The notes under the pieces: model-generated
Told to the model about the DNA's origin: nothing
Database searches by the model: none
What the model saw: the letters and a program-made list of their open reading frames with translations, nothing else
Translations under genes and position numbers: made by a program
Shown: positions 1 through 8,792 of the stretch, in pieces
How the letters are laid out: each line of letters begins with the position of its first letter
Position numbering within the stretch: position 1 is the first letter of the stretch
Origin: Malaciobacter mytili LMG 24559
GTDB lineage: Bacteria; Campylobacterota; Campylobacteria; Campylobacterales; Arcobacteraceae
Direction of reading: 5' to 3'
Assembly: GCF_003346775.1 (NCBI RefSeq)
Contig: NZ_CP031219.1
Coordinates: forward strand, 434,001 to 498,000
Length of the DNA: 64,000 nt

Positions 1-1798
1 CTTGTTGTCTCCAATGTTGAGTTCTTCTTTCTGCATTACCATAAGCTCCCCATTTTTCATAAATCATAGCAGTTGGTAAAATAAGGTCAGATACTTTTGC
101 TGAAATACCTGGGTAACCATCAGAAGTTACAATAAAGTTATCCATTTCTCTTGCTGCTTTAATCCAGTGACTAGCACTTGCAGTATCTTGATATGGATTA
201 CATACATTAACCCATGCAAATTTAACAACACCATCTTCAATATCTCTATGGATTTTCATAATATGTTGATTTCCAACAGGGTTAATTGTTCCTAATGGAA
301 CATTCCATGCTTTTTCAGTGATTTCTCTATGTTTTGCATTTGCTACCATCATATCTGCTGGTAATCTATGTGTAAATGTACCAACTTCTCTTGCAGTTCC
401 ACAAGCACTTGGCTGACCAGTTAAAGAAAATGCTCCTGAACCTGGAATTGCTTGTTTATTTAATAAAAAGTGAACATTATATGCAAGTGTATTTACCCAA
501 GTACCTCTTGTATGTTGGTTCATACCCATTGTCCAGAAAGATACAACTTTTCTTCCTTTTTCAATATATAAATCAGCTAATTCTTTAATTTTTTTCTTAA
601 ATACTGCATCTGATTCATCAGGGTTACCTTTAGATACTTTTGTTACATAATCAGCATTATAAGGCTCTAAGAATTTTTTATACTCTTCAAAAGAGATTTC
701 CCAGTGTTTTAATCCAGCTGGGTTATTAACCATAACATCACCAGCTTTATAACCATATGGTGCAAGTGCTGGAGCTTCATCTTCAGAAACTACTTTTTTC
801 ATCTCTTTTTCAATGATTTCCATCTCTTTAGCTGTATATTTACCTTCAGTAATGGCTTTTTCACCAGCTCTTCTCATACCATAACCCATATTTACTGGGC
901 TTGCTGCAAAGATAATATGTTTTTTAATAAAATCCCAGTCAATTGATTCAGGGTTGTTATATACAATTTCTCTTGCAATATAGTTCCATAAAGCTAAGTC
1001 TGAATTTGGTTTGAAGATAATTTCAATGTCTGCTATATCAGAAGTTCTGTGTCTATAAGTAGAAAGGTTAATTATCTTTACTCTTTCTGGATCTGATAAT
1101 TTTCTATCAGTTACCCTTGACCATAAAATTGGGTGCATTTCTGCCATATTTGAACCCCAAGATACTACAGTATCAGTTAGTTCAATATCATCATAACATC
1201 CAGATGGCTCATCAATACCAAAAGTTTGATAGAAACCAACAACAGCAGATGCCATACAATGTCTTGCATTTGGGTCAATTGCGTTACTTCTAAATCCAGC
1301 TTTCATCATTTTTTGAGCTGCATAACCTTCCATAACTGTATATTGTCCAGAAGCAAATACTCCAACACCTTCAGGTCCAGAAGCTTTTAATGCTTTTCTA
1401 ATATGAAATTCCATTTCATCAAATGCTCTTTCCCATGAAACAGGAGCAAATTTACCATTTTTGTCAAATTCACCTTTTTCATTTACTCTTAATAAAGGTT
1501 GCTTTAATCTATCTGCACCATACATTATTTTAGCGTTAAAATAACCTTTAATACAGTTAAGACCTCTATTTACTGGTGCTGCTGGGTCACCTTTTACTGC
1601 TACAATTTTTCCATTTTTAGTAGCTAACATAATCCCACAACCAGTACCACAGAAACGACAAGCTGCTTTGTCCCATCTCCAGTCACCCTCAGTTTTACTT
1701 GCTGCTGCTTGTAAAGGCGCAGGTACATTCATACCAATCGCTGCGGCTGCAGAAGCTGCGGCTGAACTTTTAAGAAAATCTCTTCTTGAAAGCGACAT
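1..1798 (-). CDS. napA: Periplasmic nitrate reductase catalytic subunit NapA (5' part, runs off the left edge)
   Basis: Reduces nitrate to nitrite in the periplasm using bis-MGD molybdenum and one [4Fe-4S] cluster. My translation gives 599 codons in one intact frame from the ATG at 1798. It opens with a Tat signal ([15 protein letters not shown]) and then a CX2CX3C cluster motif (CRFCGTGCG), with the fourth Cys in GLNCIKG. The Mo-ligand Cys is in ARHCMASAV. Epsilonproteobacterial NapA is about 920 residues, so roughly a third is missing beyond the window edge. Downstream nap genes would lie off the window. The start has an SD-like GGAGATAAA just upstream, and a Crp/Fnr-type promoter precedes the gene. 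Confidence 0.97.
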   Translation of the reverse strand, partial: MSLSRRDFLKSSAAASAAAAIGMNVPAPLQAAASKTEGDWRWDKAACRFCGTGCGIMLATKNGKIVAVKGDPAAPVNRGLNCIKGYFNAKIMYGADRLKQPLLRVNEKGEFDKNGKFAPVSWERAFDEMEFHIRKALKASGPEGVGVFASGQYTVMEGYAAQKMMKAGFRSNAIDPNARHCMASAVVGFYQTFGIDEPSGCYDDIELTDTVVSWGSNMAEMHPILWSRVTDRKLSDPERVKIINLSTYRHRTSDIADIEIIFKPNSDLALWNYIAREIVYNNPESIDWDFIKKHIIFAASPVNMGYGMRRAGEKAITEGKYTAKEMEIIEKEMKKVVSEDEAPALAPYGYKAGDVMVNNPAGLKHWEISFEEYKKFLEPYNADYVTKVSKGNPDESDAVFKKKIKELADLYIEKGRKVVSFWTMGMNQHTRGTWVNTLAYNVHFLLNKQAIPGSGAFSLTGQPSACGTAREVGTFTHRLPADMMVANAKHREITEKAWNVPLGTINPVGNQHIMKIHRDIEDGVVKFAWVNVCNPYQDTASASHWIKAAREMDNFIVTSDGYPGISAKVSDLILPTAMIYEKWGAYGNAERRTQHWRQQ

Positions 1799-1828
1799 TT
1801 TATCTCCTTTGTTTTTTGTTTCATATGA

Positions 1829-1870
1829 ATTGTAACACTTATTTTTCTTATAATTATTGACCTTAGTCAA
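1829..1870 (-). promoter_or_regulatory. Class II Crp/Fnr-type promoter of napA
   Basis: A perfect palindrome TTGACCTTAGTCAA lies at 1857-1870 (TTGAC-N4-GTCAA). On the minus strand a TACAAT hexamer occupies 1834-1829. If the transcript starts at 1822, the -10 falls at -12 to -7 and the palindrome centre exactly at -41.5, the class II activator position known for FNR/DNR-type proteins. The start point is inferred, not measured. The half-site carries C/G where classical FNR boxes carry T/A. Confidence 0.8.
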
Positions 1871-2180
1871 ATTTTATAAGTTTTAATTAAGATAATAATT
1901 GTCCTTTTTAATGACACTTTATAGTTATAAAGTTTTAATTAAAAAACACACCAAAGAGCGAATTTAAAAATAAGAATTTATTTTAGGAGGCTAAATAACT
2001 CATATTGAAGCCTTTTATTTTATTTGGAAGCTAAAAGAGATTACAATTACTAAAGATAGTAAAAGAACTAGATATTGATTATTTAATTATAATTTATCAT
2101 AATTACAAAAAAGTTACAATAAAATGAGTTTAAGGTTTAAAATTTTGATTAAAGTTCTTTTTTTAGGTATTTTAAAGTAG
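1871..2180. other. Gene-free AT-rich stretch upstream of the napA promoter
   Basis: No credible coding region is visible between the napA promoter and the terminator of the next minus-strand gene. A 13-base direct repeat, AAGTTTTAATTAA, occurs at 1878-1890 and 1930-1942, 52 bases apart. Between the copies are TTGTCC and ATGACA elements that weakly echo the operator half-site. This could be an upstream regulatory region for napA, but nothing more specific can be supported. Confidence 0.4.
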
Positions 2181-2212
2181 TTTAAGAATTAAAAAAAGTT
2201 TTAATTCTTAAA
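2181..2212 (-). terminator. Hairpin after the 129-residue membrane protein gene
   Basis: A perfect 14-base inverted repeat (TTTAAGAATTAAAA and its complement) with a 4-base loop begins about 20 bases past the stop of the minus-strand gene at 2232. It is AT-only apart from two G-C pairs, so stability is modest. Its position suits a terminator separating this operon from napA. Confidence 0.55.
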
Positions 2213-2231
2213 AAAATAAATTAGTATGGGG

Positions 2232-2621
2232 TTACTTAATTTTAAGTTCTATTGGAAAATACTCAATACATCTAGCACTAAAAAAATCTCTTTTATAATT
2301 TGCAGAGCTGAAAAGATGGTTATTTAAACTCCAATCATTTGATTTTTCAATAATTACACTTTGAGCAACTTTTCTTAAGGCTTTACTTTCACAAATAACT
2401 TTTTTACCTTCATTAAAGGCAGTTTCTACTTTGTGTATTCTATTTGTAGTAACAAAATAGTGTGTTCCAATAAAAATACTAAGCATAATACTTATAATTA
2501 AGACTCCTTTTTTAAGAGCATTTGGAGGCATAAATTTTCTTGTTGTTACAAAAATAGTAATTATTAAAATAAAAGCTGCAATAGCTAAATATCCCGCTTC
2601 AAGTTTTAAAAATAGTTCCAT
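2232..2621 (-). CDS. Unknown small membrane protein downstream of the siroheme decarboxylase
   Basis: 129 residues. Two hydrophobic segments are visible at about 12-27 (AIAAFILIITIFV) and 41-58 (VLIISIMLSIFIGTHYF). A polar C-terminal part of about 70 residues follows, with two cysteines (ICESK and SARCIEY). Only 11 bases separate it from the siroheme decarboxylase gene upstream, so the two probably form one operon. I do not recognise the family. The operon suggests a link to haem d1 or denitrification, but that is association only. A hairpin follows the gene. Confidence 0.75.
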   Translation of the reverse strand: MELFLKLEAGYLAIAAFILIITIFVTTRKFMPPNALKKGVLIISIMLSIFIGTHYFVTTNRIHKVETAFNEGKKVICESKALRKVAQSVIIEKSNDWSLNNHLFSSANYKRDFFSARCIEYFPIELKIK

Positions 2622-2632
2622 TTGTAAATCCT

Positions 2633-3688
2633 TTATAAATATTTATCTTCCCAAAGTTTAAAATCATCACTAAAATATTTAATTCTAGTTTTTTTAAACT
2701 CTTTAGAAGAGTAAAGTGGTAAGTTTGATTTATAGTCAATCTCTTTTTCTATATTTTTTATAACTTCATTTGTCTCTTTTTGTGTTTTTCCATGAATCAT
2801 AGTAAATAAGTTATAGTTCCAGTTTTTATATTTAGGTCTTAAATAACAATGGGAAACATTTGAAAAACTTGCAGCAATTTTGCCTATTTTTGAAGCATCT
2901 TTTTCTTCTATATCCCATACAACCATTGCATTTGCATTAAATCCTGCTTGTCTATGATTTAAAATAGAAGCAAATCTTCTCATAATACCACACTCTTCAA
3001 ACTGTTTTAAAATAGTAAAAAATTCTTTATAATCCAAATTTAGTTTTTCTACTATATGTTTAAAAGGCTCACTTATAAATTCAATATCATTTTGTATTTC
3101 TTTTATAACATTTAAGTGTATTTGATTAAGTTGCATAGTTTTAAACTCTTTATTTATAACTTTTTCTTTTTTATCTTGTTTATTTGTAGTATCTAATTTA
3201 ACAGAGATTTTAAAAAGTTTTAAAGTGGGTAAAACTATATAATCTTCTGCTTTGCATAAATTTGCAAGGCACTTAACAGTTTTTTCTAAAGTAGTTTTTG
3301 AATTTGGAGAAATAGCAAGAGTGAACCATATATTATACCTATGGTTTCTTTCATAATTATGAGAAATTCCAGGATGAGAGTTTAGTATCTCTACTGCTTT
3401 ATTAATATTTTCTTCTTTTACTTCAAAGGCAACTAAAGAGGACGTAAAGCCTAGTTTTTTTGTATCTAATATAGCAGAGGTTTGTCTTATAATCTTGTTT
3501 TTTTTCTCATCTTGAAGTATTTTTAACACCTCTTCTTCACTTATATTTAACTCTTGAGCAATTTTAAAAAAAGGTCTTTTAGTAAGAGGAAAATTTTTTT
3601 GTATTCTATATAAAATTTCATTTCTCATTTTTATATCCAAATTAAATTTTTCAAGTATAACAATAATTTTACTTCTAAACATTGACAT
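2633..3688 (-). CDS. nirDL: Fused siroheme decarboxylase (NirD-L/G-H type, two AsnC-like units)
   Basis: Siroheme decarboxylases remove two acetate carboxyls from siroheme to give didecarboxysiroheme, an early step to haem d1. The 351 residues contain two AsnC/Lrp-like units of about 160 residues each, joined by a lysine-rich linker near 170-185. Each has a winged-helix part (FPLTKRPFFKIAQELNISEE in the first) and a regulatory-type fold with the family's His/Arg signature: YERNHRYNIWFT in unit 1 and CYLRPKYKNWNYNLFTM in unit 2. One fused gene therefore replaces separate nirD, nirL, nirG and nirH. The start is uncertain. ATG 3688 and 3682 lack a clear SD, and ATG 3628 (MRNEILYRI) aligns better with the usual family start and has a weak GGA upstream. 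Confidence 0.85.
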   Translation of the reverse strand: MSMFRSKIIVILEKFNLDIKMRNEILYRIQKNFPLTKRPFFKIAQELNISEEEVLKILQDEKKNKIIRQTSAILDTKKLGFTSSLVAFEVKEENINKAVEILNSHPGISHNYERNHRYNIWFTLAISPNSKTTLEKTVKCLANLCKAEDYIVLPTLKLFKISVKLDTTNKQDKKEKVINKEFKTMQLNQIHLNVIKEIQNDIEFISEPFKHIVEKLNLDYKEFFTILKQFEECGIMRRFASILNHRQAGFNANAMVVWDIEEKDASKIGKIAASFSNVSHCYLRPKYKNWNYNLFTMIHGKTQKETNEVIKNIEKEIDYKSNLPLYSSKEFKKTRIKYFSDDFKLWEDKYL

Positions 3689-3698
3689 AAAACAATAA

Positions 3699-3740
3699 TT
3701 GATTTAAGTTAAGGTTTTTAGGTATAAATTTAAATATAAT
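3699..3740 (+). promoter_or_regulatory. Weak Crp/Fnr-like box with perfect -10 before the precorrin-2 dehydrogenase gene
   Basis: TTGATTTAAGTTAA at 3699-3712 keeps a perfect TTGAT left half but only a partial right half (GTTAA instead of ATCAA). A perfect TATAAT lies at 3735-3740, placing the box centre at -41.5 from a start at 3747, the same geometry as the napA and nor promoters. The geometry argues that it is real; the degenerate half-site argues for weaker control. Confidence 0.5.
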
Positions 3741-3770
3741 TACTCATTAAGAATAAGTAAAAGAGAATAT

Positions 3771-4346
3771 ATGGCATATTTCCCAGCATTTATAAAATTT
3801 GAAAAAAAAAGAGTATTAATAATTGGTGGAGGCATTATTGCCCAAGAAAAATTAGTACATCTACTTGAATTTACATCTGATATAACACTTCTTTCAAAAG
3901 ATTTTACTGAAAATATTTTGGATTTAATTACTTTAAATTCTTTAAAATATATAAAAAAAGAGTATGAGATTGGTGATATAAAGGGCTATGATATTATTAT
4001 TGTAGCAATTGATGATATTTCTTTACAAGAAAAAATATATATTGAAACAAAAAAGTTTAATTGTTTATGTAATTGTGTGGATTTACCTAATTGTTGTGAT
4101 TTTATTTTTCCTTCATATATAAAAAAAGGAGATTTAACAATTGCAATTTCTACTTCAGGAACTTCTCCTGCTTTTGCAAAAAATCTTAGAATTTATTTAG
4201 AAAAAATTATACCCAATAATGTAAATGAATTTTTAAAAAAGATGAAAGAGTATCGAAAAACTATGCCTAAAGGTAAAGATAGAATGAAGTTTTTAGATAA
4301 GCAAGCAAAAGAGTATATAGAAAAATGGAATAAAAATGAAATCTAA
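3771..4346 (+). CDS. Precorrin-2 dehydrogenase / sirohydrochlorin ferrochelatase (Met8/CysG-N type)
   Basis: Oxidises precorrin-2 to sirohydrochlorin with NAD+ and may insert iron to give siroheme, the substrate of the divergently encoded siroheme decarboxylase. The 191 residues begin with a Rossmann dinucleotide motif (RVLIIGGGIIAQEKL, about 14-28). The conserved stretch CNCVDLPNCCDFIFPSYIKK (about 106-125) and the loop ISTSGTSPAFAK follow, as in Met8 and the N-terminal half of CysG. There is no methyltransferase half here; that function is supplied by the separate SUMT gene at 5406. The gene overlaps the next one by 11 bases, so they are probably co-transcribed. Confidence 0.9.
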   Translation: MAYFPAFIKFEKKRVLIIGGGIIAQEKLVHLLEFTSDITLLSKDFTENILDLITLNSLKYIKKEYEIGDIKGYDIIIVAIDDISLQEKIYIETKKFNCLCNCVDLPNCCDFIFPSYIKKGDLTIAISTSGTSPAFAKNLRIYLEKIIPNNVNEFLKKMKEYRKTMPKGKDRMKFLDKQAKEYIEKWNKNEI

Positions 4347-4716
4347 ACCCCTATTAATTATCGCTTTTTTTATTATCTTTATGTTTTTAAGTATTTTTGC
4401 TTTAAAAGAATCAATGCCCTCATATAAAAATAAAAGAGTTTATACCATATTAGAAAATTATATACCTTATATTATTGAAAAAAGAGCAGGGGGCTTATCT
4501 ATTGTTGATAAAACAACTGGGGTTAAAGAAAAGCCACCTGCAAAGCAAGTTTTTTTAAGATTGGAACAACTAGAAAAGATGTGGGGAAAAGAGTTTTTAA
4601 AATTAGATAAAAATATATTAATTATTTATAATAAAGATAAAAAAGAAGTTACAAAAATAACTTTAAAAACAGATGAGGAATTAAATTGGGTAAGAGAGTA
4701 TTTTCAACTAAAATAA
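4336..4716 (+). CDS. Unknown membrane-anchored periplasmic protein
   Basis: 126 residues. One N-terminal hydrophobic segment (LLIIAFFIIFMFLSIFAL, about 6-23) acts as anchor or uncleaved signal. A charged domain of about 100 residues, probably periplasmic, follows. It has no cysteine or haem motif. It overlaps the precorrin-2 dehydrogenase gene by 11 bases and lies 41 bases before a Crp/Fnr gene, inside the haem d1/denitrification island. I do not recognise the family. A role in haem d1 trafficking or regulation would be guesswork. Confidence 0.75.
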   Translation: MKSKPLLIIAFFIIFMFLSIFALKESMPSYKNKRVYTILENYIPYIIEKRAGGLSIVDKTTGVKEKPPAKQVFLRLEQLEKMWGKEFLKLDKNILIIYNKDKKEVTKITLKTDEELNWVREYFQLK

Positions 4717-4757
4717 ACTCTTCTTTAATTTAATGGCATATTAAAAAAGGGATTCTT

Positions 4758-5399
4758 ATGAAAGCTAAATTAAAAGAGATTTTTCTATTTAAAGATTTAG
4801 ATGACAATACCTTAGATAAAATTGCGAAAATAACTTCTATACTAAGATTATCAAAAGATAATATTTTATTTTATGAAGGAGAAGAATCAAAGTTTTTGTA
4901 TCTTCTTACAAAAGGTATTATAAAAGTGTATAAAACCTCTTCCAATGATAAAGAGATAATCTTAAAATATTTTCATGCCAATGAGTTTATTGCAGAAGTT
5001 GCAAATTTTGAAAATATTGCTTATCCAGCTACTGCTCAATGTTTTATTGATTCAGAAGTTTTAAAAATAGATTTTTTTAAATTAAAAGAGATTATTTATT
5101 CAGATCCAAAACTTGCTTTTGTAATACAAACTTCTTTAATAAAAAAAATAAGAAATTTAGAAAAATTAGTCTCTTTACATATTGTTTTAGACTCAAAAGA
5201 AAGAATAGCAAAATATATTTATGAGCAGCCAGAGCAGTTTTTTAATACTAAAAATATAATTATTGCAGAGATTTTAAATATCTCTCCTGAAACCTTGTCT
5301 AGAATGTTAAAGGGCTTTAAAGATGAAGGTATAATTGATATAAAAAATAAAACAATAAATAAAGAAAAATTAGAAGATATTTTTAGACTACAAAAATAA
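4758..5399 (+). CDS. Crp/Fnr family transcription regulator (DNR-like), copy 1
   Basis: 213 residues with an N-terminal cyclic-nucleotide-type beta barrel (about 5-115), a long dimer helix (about 120-145) and a C-terminal winged helix whose recognition helix reads SPETLSRMLKGF. The E..SR pattern is that of FNR/DNR proteins that read TTGA half-sites. No N-terminal cysteine cluster is present; there is a single Cys near 96. An FNR-type [4Fe-4S] oxygen sensor is therefore unlikely and a DNR/NnrR-type NO or nitrogen-oxide sensor is more plausible. It is clearly paralogous to the regulator at 17816 (same length class, shared FYEGE/D.SK.L.LL.KGI.K motifs). It converges on the haem d1 operon. Confidence 0.92.
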   Translation: MKAKLKEIFLFKDLDDNTLDKIAKITSILRLSKDNILFYEGEESKFLYLLTKGIIKVYKTSSNDKEIILKYFHANEFIAEVANFENIAYPATAQCFIDSEVLKIDFFKLKEIIYSDPKLAFVIQTSLIKKIRNLEKLVSLHIVLDSKERIAKYIYEQPEQFFNTKNIIIAEILNISPETLSRMLKGFKDEGIIDIKNKTINKEKLEDIFRLQK

Positions 5400-5426
5400 A
5401 AGTGGTTATTTAAACCACTTTATTTT
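5398..5426. terminator. Bidirectional terminator between the Crp/Fnr gene and nirE
   Basis: Nine-base inverted repeat AAAGTGGTT / AACCACTTT with a 5-base loop, A-rich on one side and T-rich on the other. It overlaps the stop codons of both converging genes, so the hairpin is encoded partly within the last codons of the methyltransferase. Confidence 0.75.
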
Positions 5427-6137
5427 CTCTCTTAAATTTACTACTTCCCCAATAATTATAATAGCAGGTGTACACATATCTTTTGAAGCTTCAACAATCT
5501 TTTCTAAAGTTGAAACTATTACTTTTTGATTTTTTGTAGTACCTTCTGAAATTACTGCACAGGGATAATCTTTACTTTTGCCTAAACTAAGAAGCTTATT
5601 TGTAATAAGTTTAATATTATGAAAACCCATTAAAAAAACAATAGTTTCATCATTTAAAAAGCTTTCCCATTGAATTTGTGAGATTTTTTTATTTGAAGTT
5701 TCATGTCCTGTAACTACTCTAAAAGAAGTAGTAATTCCCCTATGTGTTACTGGAATCCCTGCATATGCTGGAACACTAATACAAGAAGTTATACCTGGAA
5801 TAATTTCAAATTCTATATCTTTATTATAAAGATAAATAGCCTCTTCTCCACCTCTTCCAAACACAAAAGGATCTCCACCTTTTAATCTAACTACATTTTC
5901 ATATTTTAAAGCTGCTTGGTAGATTATCTCATTTATTTGTTCTTGTGGAACACAGTGCTTTCCATCTTTTTTTCCCACATAGATTTTTTCACAAGTTTTT
6001 TTTGCTAAGTTTAAAATCTGTGGATTTGCAAGTCTATCATAAATAATTATATCTGCTTGTTCAACTACTTTTACTGCTTTTAAAGTTAGTAATTCCATAT
6101 CTCCTGGACCTGCTCCTGTTAAATATACTTTTCCCAT
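5406..6137 (-). CDS. cobA: Uroporphyrinogen-III C-methyltransferase (SUMT, NirE/CobA)
   Basis: Adds two SAM-derived methyl groups to uroporphyrinogen III to make precorrin-2, the entry to siroheme and haem d1. The 243 residues match the single-domain SUMT length. Motifs include VYLTGAGPGDMELLTLKA at the N terminus, the VVRLKGGDPFVFGRGGEE loop (about 81-98) and PGITSCISVPAYAGIPVTHR (about 113-132). Its ATG overlaps the nirF stop (TAATG), indicating translational coupling. As the last gene of the nir operon it is best read as NirE, though it could serve cell-wide siroheme synthesis too. Confidence 0.95.
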   Translation of the reverse strand: MGKVYLTGAGPGDMELLTLKAVKVVEQADIIIYDRLANPQILNLAKKTCEKIYVGKKDGKHCVPQEQINEIIYQAALKYENVVRLKGGDPFVFGRGGEEAIYLYNKDIEFEIIPGITSCISVPAYAGIPVTHRGITTSFRVVTGHETSNKKISQIQWESFLNDETIVFLMGFHNIKLITNKLLSLGKSKDYPCAVISEGTTKNQKVIVSTLEKIVEASKDMCTPAIIIIGEVVNLREKIKWFK

Positions 6138-7231
6138 TATTCACTCCTTTTATAAATAAATATTCCAGAAGGTTTTTTAATATCTAAAATCTCTTTTTGA
6201 ACTATCCATTTTTTAGTATTAATTACTGCAACTTTATTTGAATCATTTATAGACACATATAATTTAGGTTTTTCTTCTGACCATCTTAAATGTAAAACTT
6301 TTCCATCAAATGTAAAACTTTTTATAATTTTTAAAGTTTTTGTATCAATTATTTCAATTATTGGAAAATCTTTTCCTGAATAAGTAACAGCAAGAAAATC
6401 TTTTTTAGGGCTTAAACTTGTAAATACAGGTAATCCTTTTGTTTGTATATTTTTAATAAATTTAAAATTATTATCATATACCAATACTTTTTTATCTCCT
6501 ACAGCTGGTACAAATACTTTGTCTCCACCAATAGACCAAAATCCAAAATGTGGAACTTTTAAAACCATTTGTCTATTTTCATCTAAGAAAATCTTTACTT
6601 TTTGAAATTCCATTTTCTTTAAATCAACTACTCCAAAATGCTTAGAAGTAAAAAAACCAACAATATATTTTTCATCTTTTATCATGGCATCAAAAGGAAG
6701 TTCTCCAACTTCTTTAAATTCTTTATAAAGTTTAAAATTAGGCTCTTTTTCTCCTAGATTTAAATCTTTATATATGGAAATAGTATCTTTATTCATTTGT
6801 GAAAAAATTAGATAATTGTTATAAATTTTTATACCTACGTTTTTAGAATCAGTAAAGATTTTTTTAATAGGTTTTAAATCTCTTGTTAAAATATCTACGC
6901 TTTTATCATCATAATTTGCAACTGCCACATAATACTTTGCTACAACAAAACCAATTGCAGATTTTGAAGTTTTATAAGTAGCTGTTATTTTTTCTAAAAT
7001 AGGATCAAATTTAATTATATATCCATCTCTTGAAATAACATAGCCATCTTTATCTTTAAACTTTACAACACCATGATTCATATTTTTCATATTTTTTATT
7101 GTGTTCTTTTTAGAGTCTTTAGAAATAACTGCAAGTGACGAGTCTTCTCTTTCAACTATAAAAATCTTCTCTTTTGCTTGTAAAGAATTTAATATTATAA
7201 ATACAAATAAATATATTTTAAAAAGCTTCAT
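6137..7231 (-). CDS. nirF: Haem d1 biosynthesis protein NirF
   Basis: NirF is a periplasmic beta-propeller related to the d1 domain of NirS and acts late in haem d1 synthesis. I chose the start at 7231: it has AGGAG seven bases upstream and gives a signal peptide (KLFKIYLFVFIILNSLQA) on a 364-residue protein. An in-frame ATG at 7252 would overlap nirJ. The body shows repeated propeller-like blades (for example YYVAVANYDDKSVDILTRD, and KLYVSINDSNKVAVINTKKW near the C terminus). Some NirF proteins are lipoproteins; here no lipobox Cys is seen. It lies between nirJ and nirE. Confidence 0.88.
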   Translation of the reverse strand: MKLFKIYLFVFIILNSLQAKEKIFIVEREDSSLAVISKDSKKNTIKNMKNMNHGVVKFKDKDGYVISRDGYIIKFDPILEKITATYKTSKSAIGFVVAKYYVAVANYDDKSVDILTRDLKPIKKIFTDSKNVGIKIYNNYLIFSQMNKDTISIYKDLNLGEKEPNFKLYKEFKEVGELPFDAMIKDEKYIVGFFTSKHFGVVDLKKMEFQKVKIFLDENRQMVLKVPHFGFWSIGGDKVFVPAVGDKKVLVYDNNFKFIKNIQTKGLPVFTSLSPKKDFLAVTYSGKDFPIIEIIDTKTLKIIKSFTFDGKVLHLRWSEEKPKLYVSINDSNKVAVINTKKWIVQKEILDIKKPSGIFIYKRSE

Positions 7232-7232
7232 T

Positions 7233-8354
7233 TTAACTCCTAATCTCTTCATTTGTTAAATAACAAGAAGGATCTTCTTGCCATAAATCACCACTTAAAG
7301 CATAAGCTCTTGCCCTTGAGCCTCCATTGCAAATATTGATATATTTGCATATTTTGCATTTTCCTTTTATTTTTCTTGGAAAATTTCTTAATTTATTTAA
7401 AATCTCATTTTTTGAATTATTCCAAATTTCATTAAAAGACATTTGTAGATAATTACCAATAGCAAAAGGGAAAAAAGGATCTGGTTTTACAACTCCTTGC
7501 CAATTTATATTTCCTAATCTGCTTCCACAAGAGTTACCTTTCCAGTTTAATAATCTCTTTTCTAAATTTAAAGCTTTATGGGGATAATCTTTTTTAAATC
7601 TATTTAAAAGAATTATGGCATCCATCTCCATATTACCTGTAACAATATCTATATCTTTTTTTTCTTTGTAATATTCAAAAGCTTTATCTATAATATATTC
7701 AACATATTCTCTTCTTTTTTCTTTTGAAATATCAATATCTAAATTCTCTTTTCCTCGTCCTGAATATACTAGATGAGAGATATAAAATTTTTTTACATTT
7801 AACTTTTCTACTAACTCAAACATCTTATAAAAACTATCTTGAGTCTCTTTTGTAAGAGTAAATCTAATACCTACATTTCCACCATGTTCTTGTATTAGTT
7901 TAATAGAGTCAATAGCTTTTTTATAGGCACCTTTGTGTCCTCTGAAATTATCATGTATATCCTCAATTCCATCAATAGAAATACCTATATAATTAAAAGT
8001 ATTTATGATTTTTTCTACATTTTTCTTATTTATATAAAATCCATTTGTTGATAAATAAGTAAAAATTTTTTGTTCTTTCATATAAGAGGCTATTTCAAAA
8101 ATATCTTTTCTTAAAAGAGGTTCTCCCCCTGAAAAGATTACAAAGTTTATATTTGATTGTTTTAGTTCTTTTGTGGTTTTTTTTATTTGTTCTAAAGTAA
8201 GAGTATCTTTTTCATAAATATCTGCTTTACTATAACAGTGATGACAAAGTAAATTACAGCGATTTGTAAAATTCCAAATTATTATTGAGCCATTTAACAT
8301 TTTAGAGTGAGTCTCTTCAAATGTTGATTTTATTAGATTTGATAGACGTAACAT
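7233..8354 (-). CDS. nirJ: Haem d1 biosynthesis radical SAM protein NirJ
   Basis: NirJ is thought to replace the propionate groups of the d1 precursor with oxo groups. The 373 residues carry the radical SAM motif CNLLCHHC (about 33-40), the GGEPLLR segment (about 76-82) and a SPASM-like C terminus with extra cysteines (SCGSRLG; CKICKYINICNGG; DPSCYL) for auxiliary clusters. It begins one base after the upstream cytochrome gene and runs into nirF without a gap. Confidence 0.93.
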   Translation of the reverse strand: MLRLSNLIKSTFEETHSKMLNGSIIIWNFTNRCNLLCHHCYSKADIYEKDTLTLEQIKKTTKELKQSNINFVIFSGGEPLLRKDIFEIASYMKEQKIFTYLSTNGFYINKKNVEKIINTFNYIGISIDGIEDIHDNFRGHKGAYKKAIDSIKLIQEHGGNVGIRFTLTKETQDSFYKMFELVEKLNVKKFYISHLVYSGRGKENLDIDISKEKRREYVEYIIDKAFEYYKEKKDIDIVTGNMEMDAIILLNRFKKDYPHKALNLEKRLLNWKGNSCGSRLGNINWQGVVKPDPFFPFAIGNYLQMSFNEIWNNSKNEILNKLRNFPRKIKGKCKICKYINICNGGSRARAYALSGDLWQEDPSCYLTNEEIRS

Positions 8355-8355
8355 T

Positions 8356-8667
8356 TTAGTTTTCTTTTTTAAATGAGATTATAAAATTTGTAATTTCATC
8401 TAATTGTTTAATAGTTAGTTTATCTTTAAAACTTGGCATAACTGATCTTTTATAGCCTAGTTGTATATAAGTAGACCTAGGTGCAATTATATGACCTTGA
8501 ATTTCTCCATAAGTTCTTTTACTTGCAATTTCTTCAAAAGAAGGACCAAAAGCAACAGATGTTTGATGATGGCAACCCCAACAATACTCTTTAAATACCT
8601 TATCATTTGAAAAAACCGATGTGTAAAGAGACATTAGTACAAGTGGTATTTTAAATACAAGCCACAT
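8356..8667 (-). CDS. Small periplasmic c-type cytochrome heading the haem d1 operon (NirC-like)
   Basis: 103 residues with a signal peptide (about 1-20) and one haem c site, CWGCH at 29-33. A likely axial Met is in RSVMPSFKDKLT. The size and position match NirC, a monohaem cytochrome proposed to mature or reduce NirS, but sequence alone does not separate NirC from other small cytochromes. It is the first gene of the operon cytochrome-nirJ-nirF-nirE, directly behind the FNR-type promoter at 8726. Confidence 0.85.
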   Translation of the reverse strand: MWLVFKIPLVLMSLYTSVFSNDKVFKEYCWGCHHQTSVAFGPSFEEIASKRTYGEIQGHIIAPRSTYIQLGYKRSVMPSFKDKLTIKQLDEITNFIISFKKEN

Positions 8668-8697
8668 TTTGTACTCCTTTATGCTTTAACTATAATA

Positions 8698-8739
8698 ATC
8701 TTATCATAATAGAACAATCTTGTACTTGATGTTTATCAA
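8698..8739 (-). promoter_or_regulatory. FNR-consensus box and -10 of the haem d1 operon; box shared with a divergent small gene
   Basis: TTGATGTTTATCAA at 8726-8739 is a perfect FNR/DNR palindrome (TTGAT-N4-ATCAA). On the minus strand TAAGAT at 8703-8698 puts the box at -41.5 from a start at 8691, 24 bases before the cytochrome ATG. On the plus strand a perfect TATAAT lies at 8768-8773, where the box would sit near -47.5 for the 61-residue protein gene. One box may therefore serve both directions. Confidence 0.8.
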
Positions 8740-8792
8740 TAAATAAAAAATAAAATAAGATAAAATATATAATAAAAGTCTAAGGATTTAAG

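Noticed and set aside
2124-2180. 18-codon ORF resembling the N terminus of a membrane sensor protein
   Set aside because: No SD, no continuation in any frame, and AT-rich context makes such short hydrophobic ORFs expected.
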